A DNA stretch of 64,000 nt from Lethocerus indicus (taxonomy: Eukaryota; Arthropoda; Insecta; Hemiptera; Belostomatidae). The notes under the pieces were generated by a model. That model ran no database searches. It saw only the letters and a program-made list of their open reading frames with translations, and was not told where the DNA came from. Shown in pieces: positions 1-13,961 of this stretch (positions within the stretch are counted from its first letter, which is position 1; each line of letters opens with the position of its first letter). The translations under genes were made by a program, and so were the position numbers. The stretch lies in the NCBI GenBank assembly GCA_019843655.1, contig JACDQD010000006.1:17874246-17938245 (forward strand), in the 5' to 3' direction.

Positions 1-3000
1 TCAGGATTGTTTCTTCGCCTTAAATACATTTACAATTCATCAGTCATATTCAAGCGTATTGTGGAGATTACAATCGAGTGCATGATACCAGACATTACTG
101 AGGAGTTTGTCACAACAAATGTTAAGCCCTAGGAGCATTATCGTTATACTTTTATTTCCTGACCGCAGTTCTTTCTCACCAATGAATTTGTAAGCACTTA
201 TATCTACCCAGTTTCAATTACCACCACCTGATCGATAATACTTGGCTTATCGAATGTCTAGGAAACTGCCAGTGATCCCCCAGACCAATGGTGGACTTAT
301 GAAAACGAAAAGTCATCGTCGAGAAAGGGCGTGTTCACAATAGACTTCTAATGGCGGGCAATAATTATCTGGCTATATGTGGGGCCAATCAATGGTTACA
401 CTTTGAGTGTTCGGCGATCTGAGATCGGCCATCTAAATGCAGGGGTGAGTGGGGGCGGGATGGTCCTTAGAAGGGTGGTGGGGGCGGGGTCCATTAGGAG
501 GGGCCGGTGCAGGCAGGCCCCAGGGCGCCCGCCTGCCTGCAGATGTGCTGCCCCACGGCACAGCCCTCCGACCCGCCTCCCCATCAAATATCAAAGCCCG
601 CCCCCGGACGGCTTTCATCGCTCCGACAACAAACGAATCCATTACACCGAATGCCTCCCCCCGCCCCACAGCCCAACTCACTCCTGTCATTCCCGCTTGA
701 AAGCCAGGTAGGTAAGACAACGGAGCGGGACCCGCGTGAAAGCTTTCGTCTGAGCGAAAAGGGGAAACGACCAGAGACTGAGCCAGATTAAAGGTAATAA
801 TTTAGTGCAGGCTAATTGCGCGAAATTAATCGATGCCGATGCAACCCGGGATCTGTAGGAATGGATGTTTTAGCATCGTCTCAAGAAACAGACTGTTAAA
901 ATATTTATGGCACTTTAAAACTGATGGTGGAGGAAAAATGACCTGTTTGAGACATATTTTCTAATCCATATCTACAGATATACACAGGGAACCGTGTAAG
1001 TCAAAATAGTAAAAAAGTATCCCGATTCGTTTATTCTCGCTTTTTGCTGCCATCGTGAGTTGGTAATAGCAGAGATTAGACAAATTTTTGATAGTTTCAC
1101 CGTGTGATAATGAAGTTTCGCACCAGGTGCATTTAATTGTAAAAAGTACAATCTTCCTGTTGGCTCTGTGCCTTAAAAGCAATGCTTGTAATTGCCGTGT
1201 AAAAAAAATATATTTAATTTCGACGTTGACTAGTTCTGTTATTGCCACATGTCAATAGCACACATTTTGAAATTGATATTTGCTGTTAAATAAACTGTCA
1301 TATTACGATTTTTTAGTACTTCGAATACATTACCGTACGTAAATGCAATTTAAAATTCAATATAACTGCCAATGGTCGTAAGCGCCCCCTACTAAGAATT
1401 TAATTCCGTTACGCTAAAAATTGAAAATCGAACAAGGAAAATTTCCGGTTGGAGGCAGCTATAAAAGGCTTAAACTAACCCCGACGGGACAGAATCTGAT
1501 TGGTGAATTGAACAAAGGAATGATTCCACTCCCTTTTACAGTAATTACCCGGATACTGAGGGGGAAGACTACTTTGTTCTTTAGCAGGAAAATCTGAAAG
1601 AAATCTAATTAAGGAAAGTATCAATTAAAAGGTGGGAAATTCTTGTTTCTGATTCAAAAAGTAATTGTTGAACAAGGCCTTAGATCGGGAACGTTGTCAG
1701 AAGTTCACAACGTGCAAGAAATTTTAGGAAAGTGTACTTTGGTTAACGAACTGTAATTATCTCTTCTGTCTAGATCGTATAATTACACATCAAAGATCAC
1801 AATTAAAATTTGTTGATATTCAAGCGAATATATTGAAAATTCCCGGGATATTTGAATTTTGTAAAATTTTAAGACTGTAGTTATGATTTTTACAATTACT
1901 ATTTACGACTTACCCCGTTATTCATATTATCGTATAAGGATGGTTCATATAAAAGTGCATTATTTAAATTTTGCGTTCATATCCCGCACTTGGTAGTAGT
2001 GTCAAAATGGACCTCGTTGGATCGTACGCTTGTGCCAATACTGTGGAAGCGTTCTGTTTGCCGGTTTCAATGGAGGCTTTGGTGTCACTTTAGCTATACA
2101 CAGAATCAGTGACAACACAGTACATTTTCCGCGCAGTCTCATCCCCCCGATGGTGCTCACTGTACACCTTTGTCGGCGGCTGAAACACATTCCCAAACAA
2201 CTCTTTGAGCAATGTCAAATTTCCAAAGGTTTGACCCCTTTCATTCGGCAGAAATTCCTCATCATTCGTTGCAGTCAACTTCCTGATCGAGGAATCTACT
2301 AGGTGAATACTAGACTTTTTTCGGTGGACGGTGCATACTCCTTCTATATTTGCTGCGGTAACTCAGAAGACAAAGACATAGATGGTGATAATTTCACTAT
2401 TTATTCAGTGGAATTGATCAGTACGTTTTACAACCAGAAGGAGACGGATGCTGTGCCGATGACAAAGTAAATCCTACGGGTTGTAATAATGCGAACCCTC
2501 ACCGATAGGTCTATTGTACAAACTGGTTACTGCCTGTAATCTCACTGGCATGCTGAAACTGCAAACGACACACGAAGGAGGGCGAAGTTTGTGTCGTGCT
2601 AACGGCGTTTATCTTACAGGCGCGCGGCATTAAATTCCAGGGTTGCATCGGTGTTGCGGCCTTCAATTCGACTTCGGTGTAGCTGCATTTAGGGCTGAGG
2701 AGTGAAGTTCGGGTGGGCATTACCAAGTTAGATTGGCCGGCGGCCTTCTCTTCCTCCTCCCTCGGTCCCACTCGGCTCTACCGGCTCATTTACCAGTTCG
2801 TTGACTCCCAAATAAGGGTCGCTCCGACCTTCGAAGATTAGTCGATTATCCGGTCCTCTTCGTCTCTATTTTGTTCCCTGCTATATCATTATTAGCAAAA
2901 ATTGTCCCGTAAGAGTCAAGGATTGCGGGACAACATGGTCCATAATCATAGACAATATCGCATAAATAATAGCCAATAGCAAAAGTTACGACTAGCGGGG

Positions 3001-4262
3001 CCAACATTTTTGACCGAAGATCCTTCAGTTCGGAATAAGCTAATGAAGCTTCGAATAAATACGAGTATGAGACCTAGCGCTAAACCGCCTCAATTTCAAC
3101 GGATCATTCTGAGAATTTTATACATATAAGCTATCATATAATAGCTTATTTTATTTCAGGATATAATTATATTATATATAAGCTCATCGGAGATTAAGAA
3201 ATAATATCCGCACACAATTTTATGTCAGGAACCAATTAGAAGAGCATGGAAGTAATATACCTCGTAAATATAAACCGTCAAAAAGTCTAAGGGAACAAAT
3301 ACCGCACACAGAGATGATGGGATCATCACATGAATGCGATCGGAAATCGTTCATTAACAACAGGATAATGAAGACGTACAGAACAATGGACCTTCCCCAC
3401 CCTATCGTCTCCTCCGTTCGGCGAGGACACAATAGTTGTAGAGGAATCACGTTCAATTTGAATTAATCAAGCGAGGGTTGCCGCCCGTACAATGTCGAAT
3501 CGGAGAAGTGAGCGTGGGCCGGGGCGGCGCCGGTCCCTCACCAGCCGCTCTCAATAATTAAGCCGACCTCATTAAAGAGTCGGGGCGCAACACCTGTCTC
3601 CCATACTGGATCTCGGTAATGCCCCCCCAAGTAATAATGCCCTCAAACGACCACCGTCTAACGTTCCACGCACCGGGACACTGACACCGACCGCCCTTTC
3701 AAAGCCAGGATAAGGGACTCCAGAAGAGGCCCGGAAGCCACTCAATATAGAAACATGATACAAACTGGAAAACAGTGTTACTCTATTACTTAAATTTCTA
3801 TTCTCTTAATTAAAATAAATTCCACGTTCCCGATATTACCCACGCTATTTCAATACAATTATATTTAATATTAGTTGTGTCATATTTTACAATTAATATG
3901 TGATTTTTTCTTCTATTTTGTTGATCTAATTAAAAATTATTTTATATAATTAATGCCACCCCCAATATTATCGTATCGGCGATTTTTCAAAAGAATAATT
4001 TGGTGCTTATTAAACCCAGTTCTCTTTGTAGGTTTTGTATATTGGGCGACAGAATGAATACCGCGCTCCTACAATTAACAATCTAATATATTTTAGTTTT
4101 TCAAACACAATTCTCACTGCCTTTTTCAATTTGCCCCGCTTAATTAAACACGGAGCACTTACACGAAAGGGACGATAATTACTGGTAGACATTAGGTACC
4201 GAAATGCTCGGTGCACATTTTCGAATTGGTAGAGTTTTGCCGGTATGGAAGCATTAGGCCCG
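1..4262. other. Mostly AT-rich sequence without a supported gene
   Basis: Apart from the island at 439-775, this block is AT-rich. A stretch at 1998-2302 is open in several frames and reads as protein-like on the minus strand, but has no recognisable family. The rest shows nothing I can support. Confidence 0.5.
439..775. other. GC-rich island
   Basis: This stretch is rich in G and C with many CpG, unlike its AT-rich flanks. Short frames are open on both strands only because stop codons are rare here. It could be a promoter-type island or simply local composition. Confidence 0.4.
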
Positions 4263-4560
4263 GGCCCGGCCATTAGTCGTCTAGCGAGCCTGAGCCCTCC
4301 CGCCCCCTCGCTACCGCCCCCAGACGTAGGGCGTATTTAACGGGGTGGCGTCTTGAATTATCGCCGGGCCACTCCCTCCAGGGTTTGTTTCAATTTATGC
4401 CGTCCCGGCCGTAGCCGGCCCGGATTTAGCCCCTCTATCTCCCTGATAACATTAACTAAGGCGCCCCAGCGCTCGGAATAAAAACTTTCTTAAACGCCAC
4501 GGCCGGAGCCGGCCAAGGGAACTCGACCCATGACCCAACCCTCGGGGGGGGGGGACACAG
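4263..4560. other. GC-rich island ending in an 11-G run
   Basis: GGCC and CCGG tetramers cluster here (for example GGCCGTAGCCGGCCCGG), and the block ends with 11 consecutive G at 4544-4554. No coding frame is supported. Confidence 0.4.
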
Positions 4561-5444
4561 ATAACTAAATCATTTACTACCTTATTCCACTTACTTCCTC
4601 GTTTCTCCCGCATTTAACCGACCCAATATTGTGTCATACCCTAAATAACATTACCTACATTTAAATTTGCGATTGAAAGAAAATTCTACAACAGTTTTAT
4701 TTCTGTAAAATTAAGCAATATATATACGTTACTGTATACACCGATAAAATAAGGCGCACCAACCTTTTTTACCAGAGTGTCCACATTTATTCACACATAT
4801 AACGAAACGAAAATAATTATGACTACTTAGATAACTGGAGGAGTCAAGTTGAGCATGTCGAGTGAATGTCATTGACCTTGCCAATTGCTCCACATTCTTG
4901 AAAGCCTCGAGGCAACCGGGAACTTATCCAATCGTGGAGAACTCGCCCGTGACCGCAACTGCGGGGGCTCTATCCAATATTGGATGGGTCATTAAAACTT
5001 GGCACGCATACCGTATTGAAGTTGGTTTCGGCGAGGCCGGGGAAGGGGGGCTAGAAATGCTAGTAGGCAACACCTAGTTGTATTGCGGGCGCTGCATCGA
5101 GCGTCGTATTAATGAATTCGGTCCGGCGCTGGGCCTCGTTTTCAAGATTGAATGAAATGACTGCAAATGAAGTGCGCTTTGAATTGTAGAACGGGCGCGC
5201 TCTTCCCGACGTTTTTTCCTCACTGTCGGATATTTTTAGGATTCAAAAAGCTCTCTCCAGAATTTAATTCCTTTAAAAATCACGCCTCGCAAAATATTTT
5301 CAATCTCCTCATCTCAAATATTGCACACGATTTATGTGTTTCCGTGCAACAAGTTTCACGTAATTCTTGGGATTTACCGGCATTTGATTGGTGGTCTGAA
5401 TTTAAAATTACAAGATACCTTCGCAAGTTTTTCAGAATTTACGA

Positions 5445-5446
<2 letters not shown>

Positions 5447-5495
<49 letters not shown>
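5447..5495. repeat. (AT)n microsatellite
   Basis: About 49 bp of uninterrupted AT dinucleotides. Confidence 0.95.
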
Positions 5496-5499
<4 letters not shown>

Positions 5500-7133
5500 T
5501 TTTAAAAAAATCCTTAAGCCGTTTTTCAGTTCCTTAAGTATTGCTTCCGATAATGTGCTGATATAAAGACTCTTCTGAACCAATTGGTGACACAGCCATG
5601 AGTAATGAGAGCAGATTCGGGGCGCAGAACAGTAGATAATAAATGTTGCGTAACACCGCTGGGGTCATAAGAGGAAATCCGTGCTGAGAGAATGTCCGGG
5701 CTTGAAATCCCGGAGGCGGGCCTAATTTGCATTGATTATGAATGGATACTACACGGCTCTATTCATCTGAATCGTTATGTTGAATTTTTTGTGTTAATAT
5801 AAGAAGATAATATAATGTGTTGTGGAATATAAGATGATAATAAAAATTAGTTACATAATAATGCTAAATATTAGTATAAATTAGGTAAGGGATACACTTT
5901 ATAAACACTTTATAAAAATGTGAGATGAATTATTTAAATAAATACTTTTTGAGATATATCTCCTTGGCTCATGGTGTCAAGGATTAGTCGACGTGATCTT
6001 TTCAATTGCTCCCGCCCTCAACACTTACCCGCTGCTGTTTTTGGACCCCTGTTATTATAATACGGTTTGAACGACCCCGGCCTTCCTACTTTTATCTCGT
6101 GGAGAGAGGGCGAAAGGGGCACATTTCTACCGTCGGTCCAAAAATTGGGAGCGAGAGGGAACGACGGGAGCGGGGGAGACGGGGGGATAACGCTTTTAAT
6201 CAAGAGGTGGGGATTATGCGCCCAAAGGGGAAGGAAATAGGGGCCGGATTCCGGGTGAGGTAGGGGCGGCTCAGCGCCGGCACGATTGTGATTCTCGCGG
6301 ATACTCCTCCCGACCCCGACACCGAGCTGATTAAAATTATTTACTTTGTAATCCGGGGATGGAAATCCTACAACACGGGGGGCGCGATATATCCTAACAA
6401 GGTATCGCCCAATGAGTGCCCGGTCGAGGGGGTGGAAGAGAGATGGGCCGCGAATTCATATCGGGACTCCAATTTAAAAAAATACACGAGGATCTATAAA
6501 ATTTCAATATTAGAAAAACCAGTTGAAATACCGATTACATAATAGAGTGAATATACGTGGAAATGGGATATTGCCTGAGTCTTTGCTTGATTTCGATTTT
6601 ATGCGAACATCTCAAAAACCATGACACGAAGAGAAGGGAGAGTTTCTCATCTGTGAATGTTTCCAAACCGGGGTTAAGGACTTAACAAGATAGGAGCGCT
6701 TTGCGTGCCACTGCGTTGTTGGCACCGCCCCCCCCCGGTTGAATTTATTTTCCGGCCCTCTCCCCCGCGCTAAAAACAATAATTTACTCCCGGAATTATG
6801 GGCTTTCTATTAGAGCTCGTTTCGAGTCCGAGTCCGACTCCGAGGAGTGTTATATCGGTTGGGTTCTTCTTCTTATTCCAAACAAGTTATCTGAGCGCTG
6901 CTATCTGGCCTAATGACCCGTGAAAGCCTCCCCACCCCTGGCCCGGTTATTAAGCGGTATCTCCTGGCATGCCTCTCCCTTTCCCTCTACTAACCCCATT
7001 AATACTCGAATAAATTTCACCGCCGTCGCTGGCCCAATTTCAAGAACCGTCGAAGAATCGGCCGAGCGTAACCGATCCTAATAGATTTCCGCTAGGTGTA
7101 CCGCTAATTGTTTTCGATTCCCATTTCCACCCG

Positions 7134-7134
<1 letters not shown>

Positions 7135-7180
<46 letters not shown>
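7135..7180. repeat. (AT)n microsatellite
   Basis: 46 bp of TA dinucleotides following a GC-richer stretch. Confidence 0.95.
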
Positions 7181-7182
<2 letters not shown>

Positions 7183-10100
7183 TATATTATACCCCATTTT
7201 TTAATTAATCTGTTTAATAAAATTAAGCTGGAAGAGAACTAATGAAAATTTGTTTAAGACCGCTCTCTGGAAAATTACTAACATGAAGAGTTATTGCCCA
7301 TCAAACTATTAAATCAGACAGCATTTTTTGTCTTCTGTGGTTCCTCCCACGTATGCCCGAATGCGATAGTAGAGCATTGGTAGTGCGCCAATAGGCTATA
7401 ATTTCTTATGCACATCGGATAAAAATATTCACCATATATTCTTGCTCGAACGAAATGCTAATGTTGAAGTTTATATGACACGCGCTCTATTTTAAGCCGC
7501 GGCTACGTGTATACCTTTGTGCAAACAAATGGGCACAAGTATGAACGTGTTGCAACAATGAGACCCGACATAATTTCCGGGGAGCGGCGGCGGAAAAAAA
7601 AGGACCGTAGAGCGCGCACTAAGTTCAACAGGGTGCAACGGAAACCAATTTAGAGGGATAGCCGTTTAAATATTTGGATAGCGAGGTCGGATAAAACCGG
7701 CCGCGGCGGCGGGGCGATATTTTGCGGGAGGGACTGGGCGCGGGGTTTATGCTATTTGAATAAAAATGTATAGGGTAGAAGCTCGGTTTATTTCTCACCT
7801 CGTCAGTTTCTCCCCGTCTGGGATCATTGGCCAGCAGCCGGTTTTCCGGACAATCTTTCCGCCGACGGCTTTTATTTAAATAATGCGAGAGCCCGTCCTG
7901 TATCGAGACCCTTGAAATAAAAAATATCATCGGAGAACACTTTGTAAAATGAAGACCATATTTTATTCCGCTATGCGATCATCCTTCATACAATGTCATA
8001 CCAATATTGATTATACAAGTAAGACTTTCTCCAAATATTAAACATCAGCTTCTTTTTTCTTATAACCCGGCGTGACATTTTTCTACGGATAAAATATAAA
8101 TATAAAATATAATATAAATTATTTTATGTACTGCATAAAATATTTCTCGACGGAAAGAGATAATTGTTTTGCTAACAACGGACCGGATCTTAATCAATAG
8201 TAGTAAATCCGTAATATTTCCATTTAACGTTCTTAAGGTCAATTAGTAAAACAGAAAAACGGCCTGGGATACATTTGCAGACCCCGTATATCGATACGTT
8301 TACTTCAATATTAGAAACCCGTAGGCGATACTCGTGTATGATTTAGAACGGTGCAATGACTAATTGGGGATTGTCGATACAAACAGCGGGGAATCTAAAT
8401 TCCGGTATGGACGCTAACAAACCCCTAACCTCACCCGGCCCTACCCCACTGCGTAATTGGGAATACTAATGTCAATTGCAATTTAATTCTGTGGCCGGTG
8501 TCGAAGCATAGCTGGACGAACAATGGACGGATCGAACGCCAGGGAGAATGGAGGCCGCCCCGGCCCTCTCTGATTGATAGATCCCCCCGGCCATTCAATT
8601 CAGAGATGTCCGCGTTACTCATTCCCTATTCGGAGTTACCTTCAATGATAATCGGCACAGTCAATAGTATCGGTACCAATATTAACGTTATTAATCGACT
8701 CTAATAGGTAAACTGTAATGAAGATGATAATGTTGATTTAAAACATATCATTTAAAATTGTACATTTATATTTTGTTAATTTAATGTAGAATTTTGAATC
8801 TCTTTCATTGGATTACCTATAACAATATATAAAAATAATTTCCTATAGCCCTGTTCTTCAACAGAATAGAACAGTTTATATTCAAGATTTATTTCGAATG
8901 TATTACGCCAATTTCCTTGTCAGAAGGACAAATTTCTCTCTATATTTCTCCTTGTCCCTTGTTCTATCCTGCCCAGCAGCAAAAACCTACGGCGTTACCG
9001 ATTGAATTTTTCTTTACCGTGGAAGGTCAGCAAATAGGCGCCGATAAATAATGAGGTAAAATTTGCCCTTCCGAACGGTGGCGGCGCATAGGGACAGCAT
9101 GCATGAAGAATGGGGACGCTAATGTGGCAGACTAAGTCTGGCAGTAAATCAATTGTCTCTCCGGCTCGGGTGGCTGACGCGCCCGACTATCCCCCCGAAC
9201 GCAATTATATCGGGCCACTTTCGATTGAACCCCCTTTAAAAATATTTACCCGCCCACTTATTCCCCGGGGCATCTCCGGGAATAACCGACGCCCCGCCTC
9301 CCTCTGAATAAATAAGCCCGTAAAACGGGCCCCGGGCGGCGGCGGTGGCAACCCCCGCAGCTCCCAATTCATTATTGCGTCCGAATAGGAAACACTGAAG
9401 AGTTTAGTCATCAGGTTAATTAATGTAGGGCCGAAAGCATACATTGACGTGGCTGATATATTAGTTATTTCATTGGCATCAGGTATTCAGGTTTCATTGG
9501 TATTGGTATTCACAAAGAAAATAATAATAAAATAAATGGCTTAATAAACGTCTAAATCACTGCGTTTCTTTATTAACTATTGCTATGGTATTGTAATGCT
9601 ACACTAATATGAAGTGTTAAGTTTTCCGTTAGATCCTCACGTTATCAATCCCGATAAAACCATTAATGTGGTTACTGGTGGACAGAATTACCACAATGGT
9701 ACTATCTGTAAAGGTCCGCACTCAACTCAATGGAATAAAACCGAATATTAGAAATCTATGTGTAGACACGGGGAAGGGCATAACAATGAAAAAAAGGAAA
9801 ACAGCAATTGGTTCCGGGTCATTTAATTCTGTTGAACGGACGAAGAAAGTTGTTGGAGCGGACTATTGGCCGCGTCAAATCTGTTCTCCAAGTTCAGAAC
9901 CACCGCAGATATTAAACCTAATCCTTCGGCGCCAACCTCTCTTTTTCTATCCCCTATTCTATTTCCGTTGTTCCAGAATCGTTTATCGATTAAAACGTAA
10001 TGAAAATTGATCTCTTCAGTATTTAGGAATATGTTTGAATTCTCTAGGAAATTTAATAATCATAATTCCAATAATTATGTCTTACGAATTTGTAAATATA

Positions 10101-13100
10101 AATTTTTCAATATTTATTTCCATGCCTTGTAAGTTGGTATATATAAAATCAGGACTTGGAACGAATAGTTCCAATAAGAAGAATAATTTTTCATATGTTT
10201 CATTTGAAAGTAATTAAAGAGCCAACATATTTTTAAAAAAGAAGAAGAAAAACTCCTGCTATTTATTGAATCCAGCCTTCGTCTCCAGTTATCTGTACAT
10301 TGTATTTCGCGGAAGTAATTGAAATAACGAAAGGCCGGAACAGGGGATTCGGTATTTCGTTAAATTGCCCATTCCGGAATCGATTAACTGGGCATAAATC
10401 AAGCGGAGCCGGTAGCAGTGTTCCGGTCACTGGGGAGTGTCGTAGTGTCGTGGGAGTGCTCCATCCCAACGGCACAATACATACTACAAATTGATTATAC
10501 GACCCGGGCTATCCAGTCAAATTAGGTTCGCCCAGAACTGACCAACCGTACACCTGCTTCCACTCTTTATTTCTTAATCGCTTTTATAATTCGCCAAGCC
10601 CAGTTTGTAATTTCGGAAAAAGAAAATTTTATTTATGCTCATGTTACAGGCGCATGATAATGATCAATATTGTAGCTATGGAGTGTTGTTATGTATTTCC
10701 GGATGATAATCTGCTAATATAAATGTTTTCCTCAATTTTCAGTTAATTTTCCGTTACTAGCACTCAGCGACAATATTTATTATTGAATTTAGTGTTTCGT
10801 TATGTTTTGAAACGTATGATTCAAATCGCGCCTCGTTCCAGGACGATATTTTGTTTGACTTCATAAATATCCTCGATCGGGTTAGTTATTGTCGCCCGCA
10901 GATAAAAGAATACACTGTTGAACCGATATAGTGTTACGACGCCTATGAAAATACTAAATTTTGTTCACGATTATATGGCGTGCCGTCATTCCAATTTACG
11001 GTGTAGCGCTAATTCGACCAGGGATGTTCGACTGATGAGAGATAAAGGGGGCGGCGCATTGAATTGGAGGAGGATGGAAGTAGGAGACTTTCTGTGACTG
11101 TTTTCGGTGGCGAACTCATCAGAACGATTATTATTCGCACTTTGAGCGGGCACAGTCGCCAATTGAACTGGGGCAAACTGCTTCCGCCAGCCGGCCGCAA
11201 CACCGCCCCTCCCCCCTTATTAAGGCCGGGGCCTGAAGGTGGGCGGGGAGAAGAATTTTAAATTGCGCATTTCTTCCGACTCTTCTTTCTTTCTTTCTTC
11301 CCCTTTACTTTTTCTTTTACTTTTATCGCGGAGCTTTCTCCAATTTAAGACCGCCACGGGGGCGGCACTCGGACAAAAAGTCGCCAAGCAAAAAGGGGTT
11401 ACAATTAGAAGCTCCGGCGGGGCTGCCCGCCCCGCGTTAAACTTGTCTAAGTGGTTCCGTTTTTAAGACCACCCCAACCCCCACCACCTTTTAGTTTTTT
11501 CCTTTGTTTTTTGCTTCTCCTTCGTTCTCTTTTTTCGTCCTTGCCCTCCTCCTCCCCCGTCCTTTACAGCCATTGCCCACAACAGGTTTTGTCATCGCCG
11601 CCCCCACCCTCCTATAATGGAGGGACGAAGCCAGAAGGTTTTTCTCACAGATTACAGCCCGATACTTCCTTCGAGGGTAGAAAAAGCTAAGTTCCCGGAT
11701 GAGAAAGGTGTCCGGTACCGAATTACGGCCTATGATTGCATTTTTGTCCCGGGGTTTATTGATTAGGACGCGATTAGGTCCAGGTGACAAAGCCATTAAG
11801 CTCCGTCAAGATTAATACCAATTATAACGTGGACTATCAATTCTAGATTAACGAATTGAACATGAATTGAATGGACAACATTTTTGGACACCGTTTCGAA
11901 AGACAATTTTATGCCGGAACCAATTGAAATTTGAAAACTGGTATTTGCAAAGACATATTGTACTATATTTTAATATATTAACCTTTTAAAAGTTTTAAAA
12001 ATTTAAAAGTTCTCTGGTCATCTTTGTGGCTGTTCCTTAATGTAATATTTTCCTGAGGAAGTAACTTCACATTCATTGCATCGGCGACGTGAAAATAAAG
12101 TACCTTTAATTAGGGAATAAAGGCTTTTCACGGACAGGAATTATAAAACTTCCTCTTACATAATAATGTTTAGATTAATCTGAATGAAAATACACCGATG
12201 AGTGAACACAGTCTAACTTTAATTTCCCGTACTTTTAAAGTAAATTATGCAAATCTTACGGCGCCGTCGAGTTTTATTACTTATTTTTGTTTAAATTTTG
12301 ATAGGAACCTTTTCCGTGCCAGAGTCTTCTGGAAAACTCTGATAATTTTCTGAGTGGGCAAAAACACTGCTCTACCAAATAACTTTGAATATCTACAGGG
12401 GCGGACAGGTTCTTATGAATTTCGTTCCTTTTCCGCAGGCCTTGACCTTCACTGTTTTCTACGTCCTTCAATAGCACTCTTCCAGCATTTTCCAATGGAA
12501 CGTCCAGGTAAGGCTTCTTGTATGAATGACGTCTCGGTTTGTTACTTTAATTTGTTTATCCTACTTTACCAGTGTTACTGTGCATACTAGATCTGCATTC
12601 AAATCTGGACATATCATGGTTATACGGCGCTTAGGACTATTGAAACCGACCACGAAATAGATATACTAGTAGCACATGTCTACGACTGAGCTAAAACTTA
12701 GCGCTGTTCAGTTTTGCGAGATAGGGTTCTTATTGAGCCGGTGGCATCGGTGCAACCGAACAATTACCAGTTAATCAGAGAGGGGAAATGGAAACGCATT
12801 TGCATAAATATTAGGATCGGACCCCTCTGGGAACTTGGGCTCCCTATCGCCAGGTAACACCAGCTCCACATCTGAAAATCACCAATCGGCAATACCTCGA
12901 CTGAATAGAGTTTCTGGCCCACTGACATCGATTATTCAGACCGCCTCTTCTTTAATAATAACTTACCGAACTGAATCAACCGCGACTTTCACTGGAGTAG
13001 AAGGTGGTAATTCATATCGAAATTTTAATTGAGACAAAACCGTGGTGTTTCGTCGAAGATATTTCGATGCGTATCAAACCAGGTGTGTAGTTTTTCTGAA

Positions 13101-13845
13101 TTGATCATACTCATCATAAAACGTTTCGTTTCCTGGAAGTGCGGCACTCGGACGATGTCAGGAATCGCACATTCGTCCGAATACCAGAAAATGTCAGTGG
13201 GCTGAAGCCAACAAGCTGTAATTATAACAAAAATCTAAATAATGCTATATGGTTAATATTGCCTGAAACAAACATATGTCCTAAGTTCTTAGAAGATTCT
13301 ATCTTATAGTAATGATAATAGTAGAAAAACAGTTGTCTTATTTCGACAGAAGGGAGACAAATGTGCAAATAAAAATATATATTATTCCAGCTCCAAATGC
13401 ACCATTATTGCAGTAAACAAAATAACAGAATATTGAAATGTTCAGTATATATTTATTGATAAAAAACTATTCTTAAATCGTGTCATTTTATATATAAATG
13501 ACTTTACATTACATGGACTCCTATATTAGGAAAAAACCCTCCGCCCTTTACTCTCGATCTCGCTTTAAACCGTCTATACAGCGGAATGGTGCAAAAGGAT
13601 TGTTTCCGGAGTGACGGTCGGTCGTCACCTCTTCGGTCGGTTTTAAGGTCGGGTTCCGGTGGGGGGCAAAGGGCGCAATATCTGCGCGCCCGCCCCCCAG
13701 TCTGTCCACGGACAAAACTCACGGGCTAAATTTGTTCCTATTCAACATCGCTCGGACCTGTCGAAGCGAAAAAGTCATTAACTGCGAGAGCGAGAGCGAG
13801 TGGGACAAGGATAGAAGGACGGGGCCAGACGGGACCCTCAACCGA

Positions 13846-13850
13846 AGAGC

Positions 13851-13883
<33 letters not shown>

Positions 13884-13961
13884 GGAGGGAGAGATGGAGA
13901 GAGTGAGAGGGGAGGAGAGATGGAAAGAGGAAGAACCGGAAAGAGAGAGAGAGGGAGAGAG
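13846..13961. repeat. (GA)n polypurine tract
   Basis: An imperfect GAGA tract of over 100 bp with GGGA interruptions, almost purely purine on the plus strand. It creates long spurious open frames on both strands. Confidence 0.9.

Larger units (their letters stand above)
4561..13845. other. Non-coding block with microsatellites and small GC-rich patches
   Basis: AT-rich sequence alternates with GC-rich patches (about 6000-6300, 6720-7060, 9180-9370, 11040-11620). (AT)n tracts occur at 5447-5495 and 7135-7180, and a run of nine C at 6728-6736. No exon can be supported. Confidence 0.5.

Noticed and set aside
12304..12508. Exon-like stretch with ATCTACAG before and CCAG|GTAAGG after on the plus strand
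   Set aside because: Good splice consensus alone is not enough; the short peptide has no family signal and no partner exons were found.
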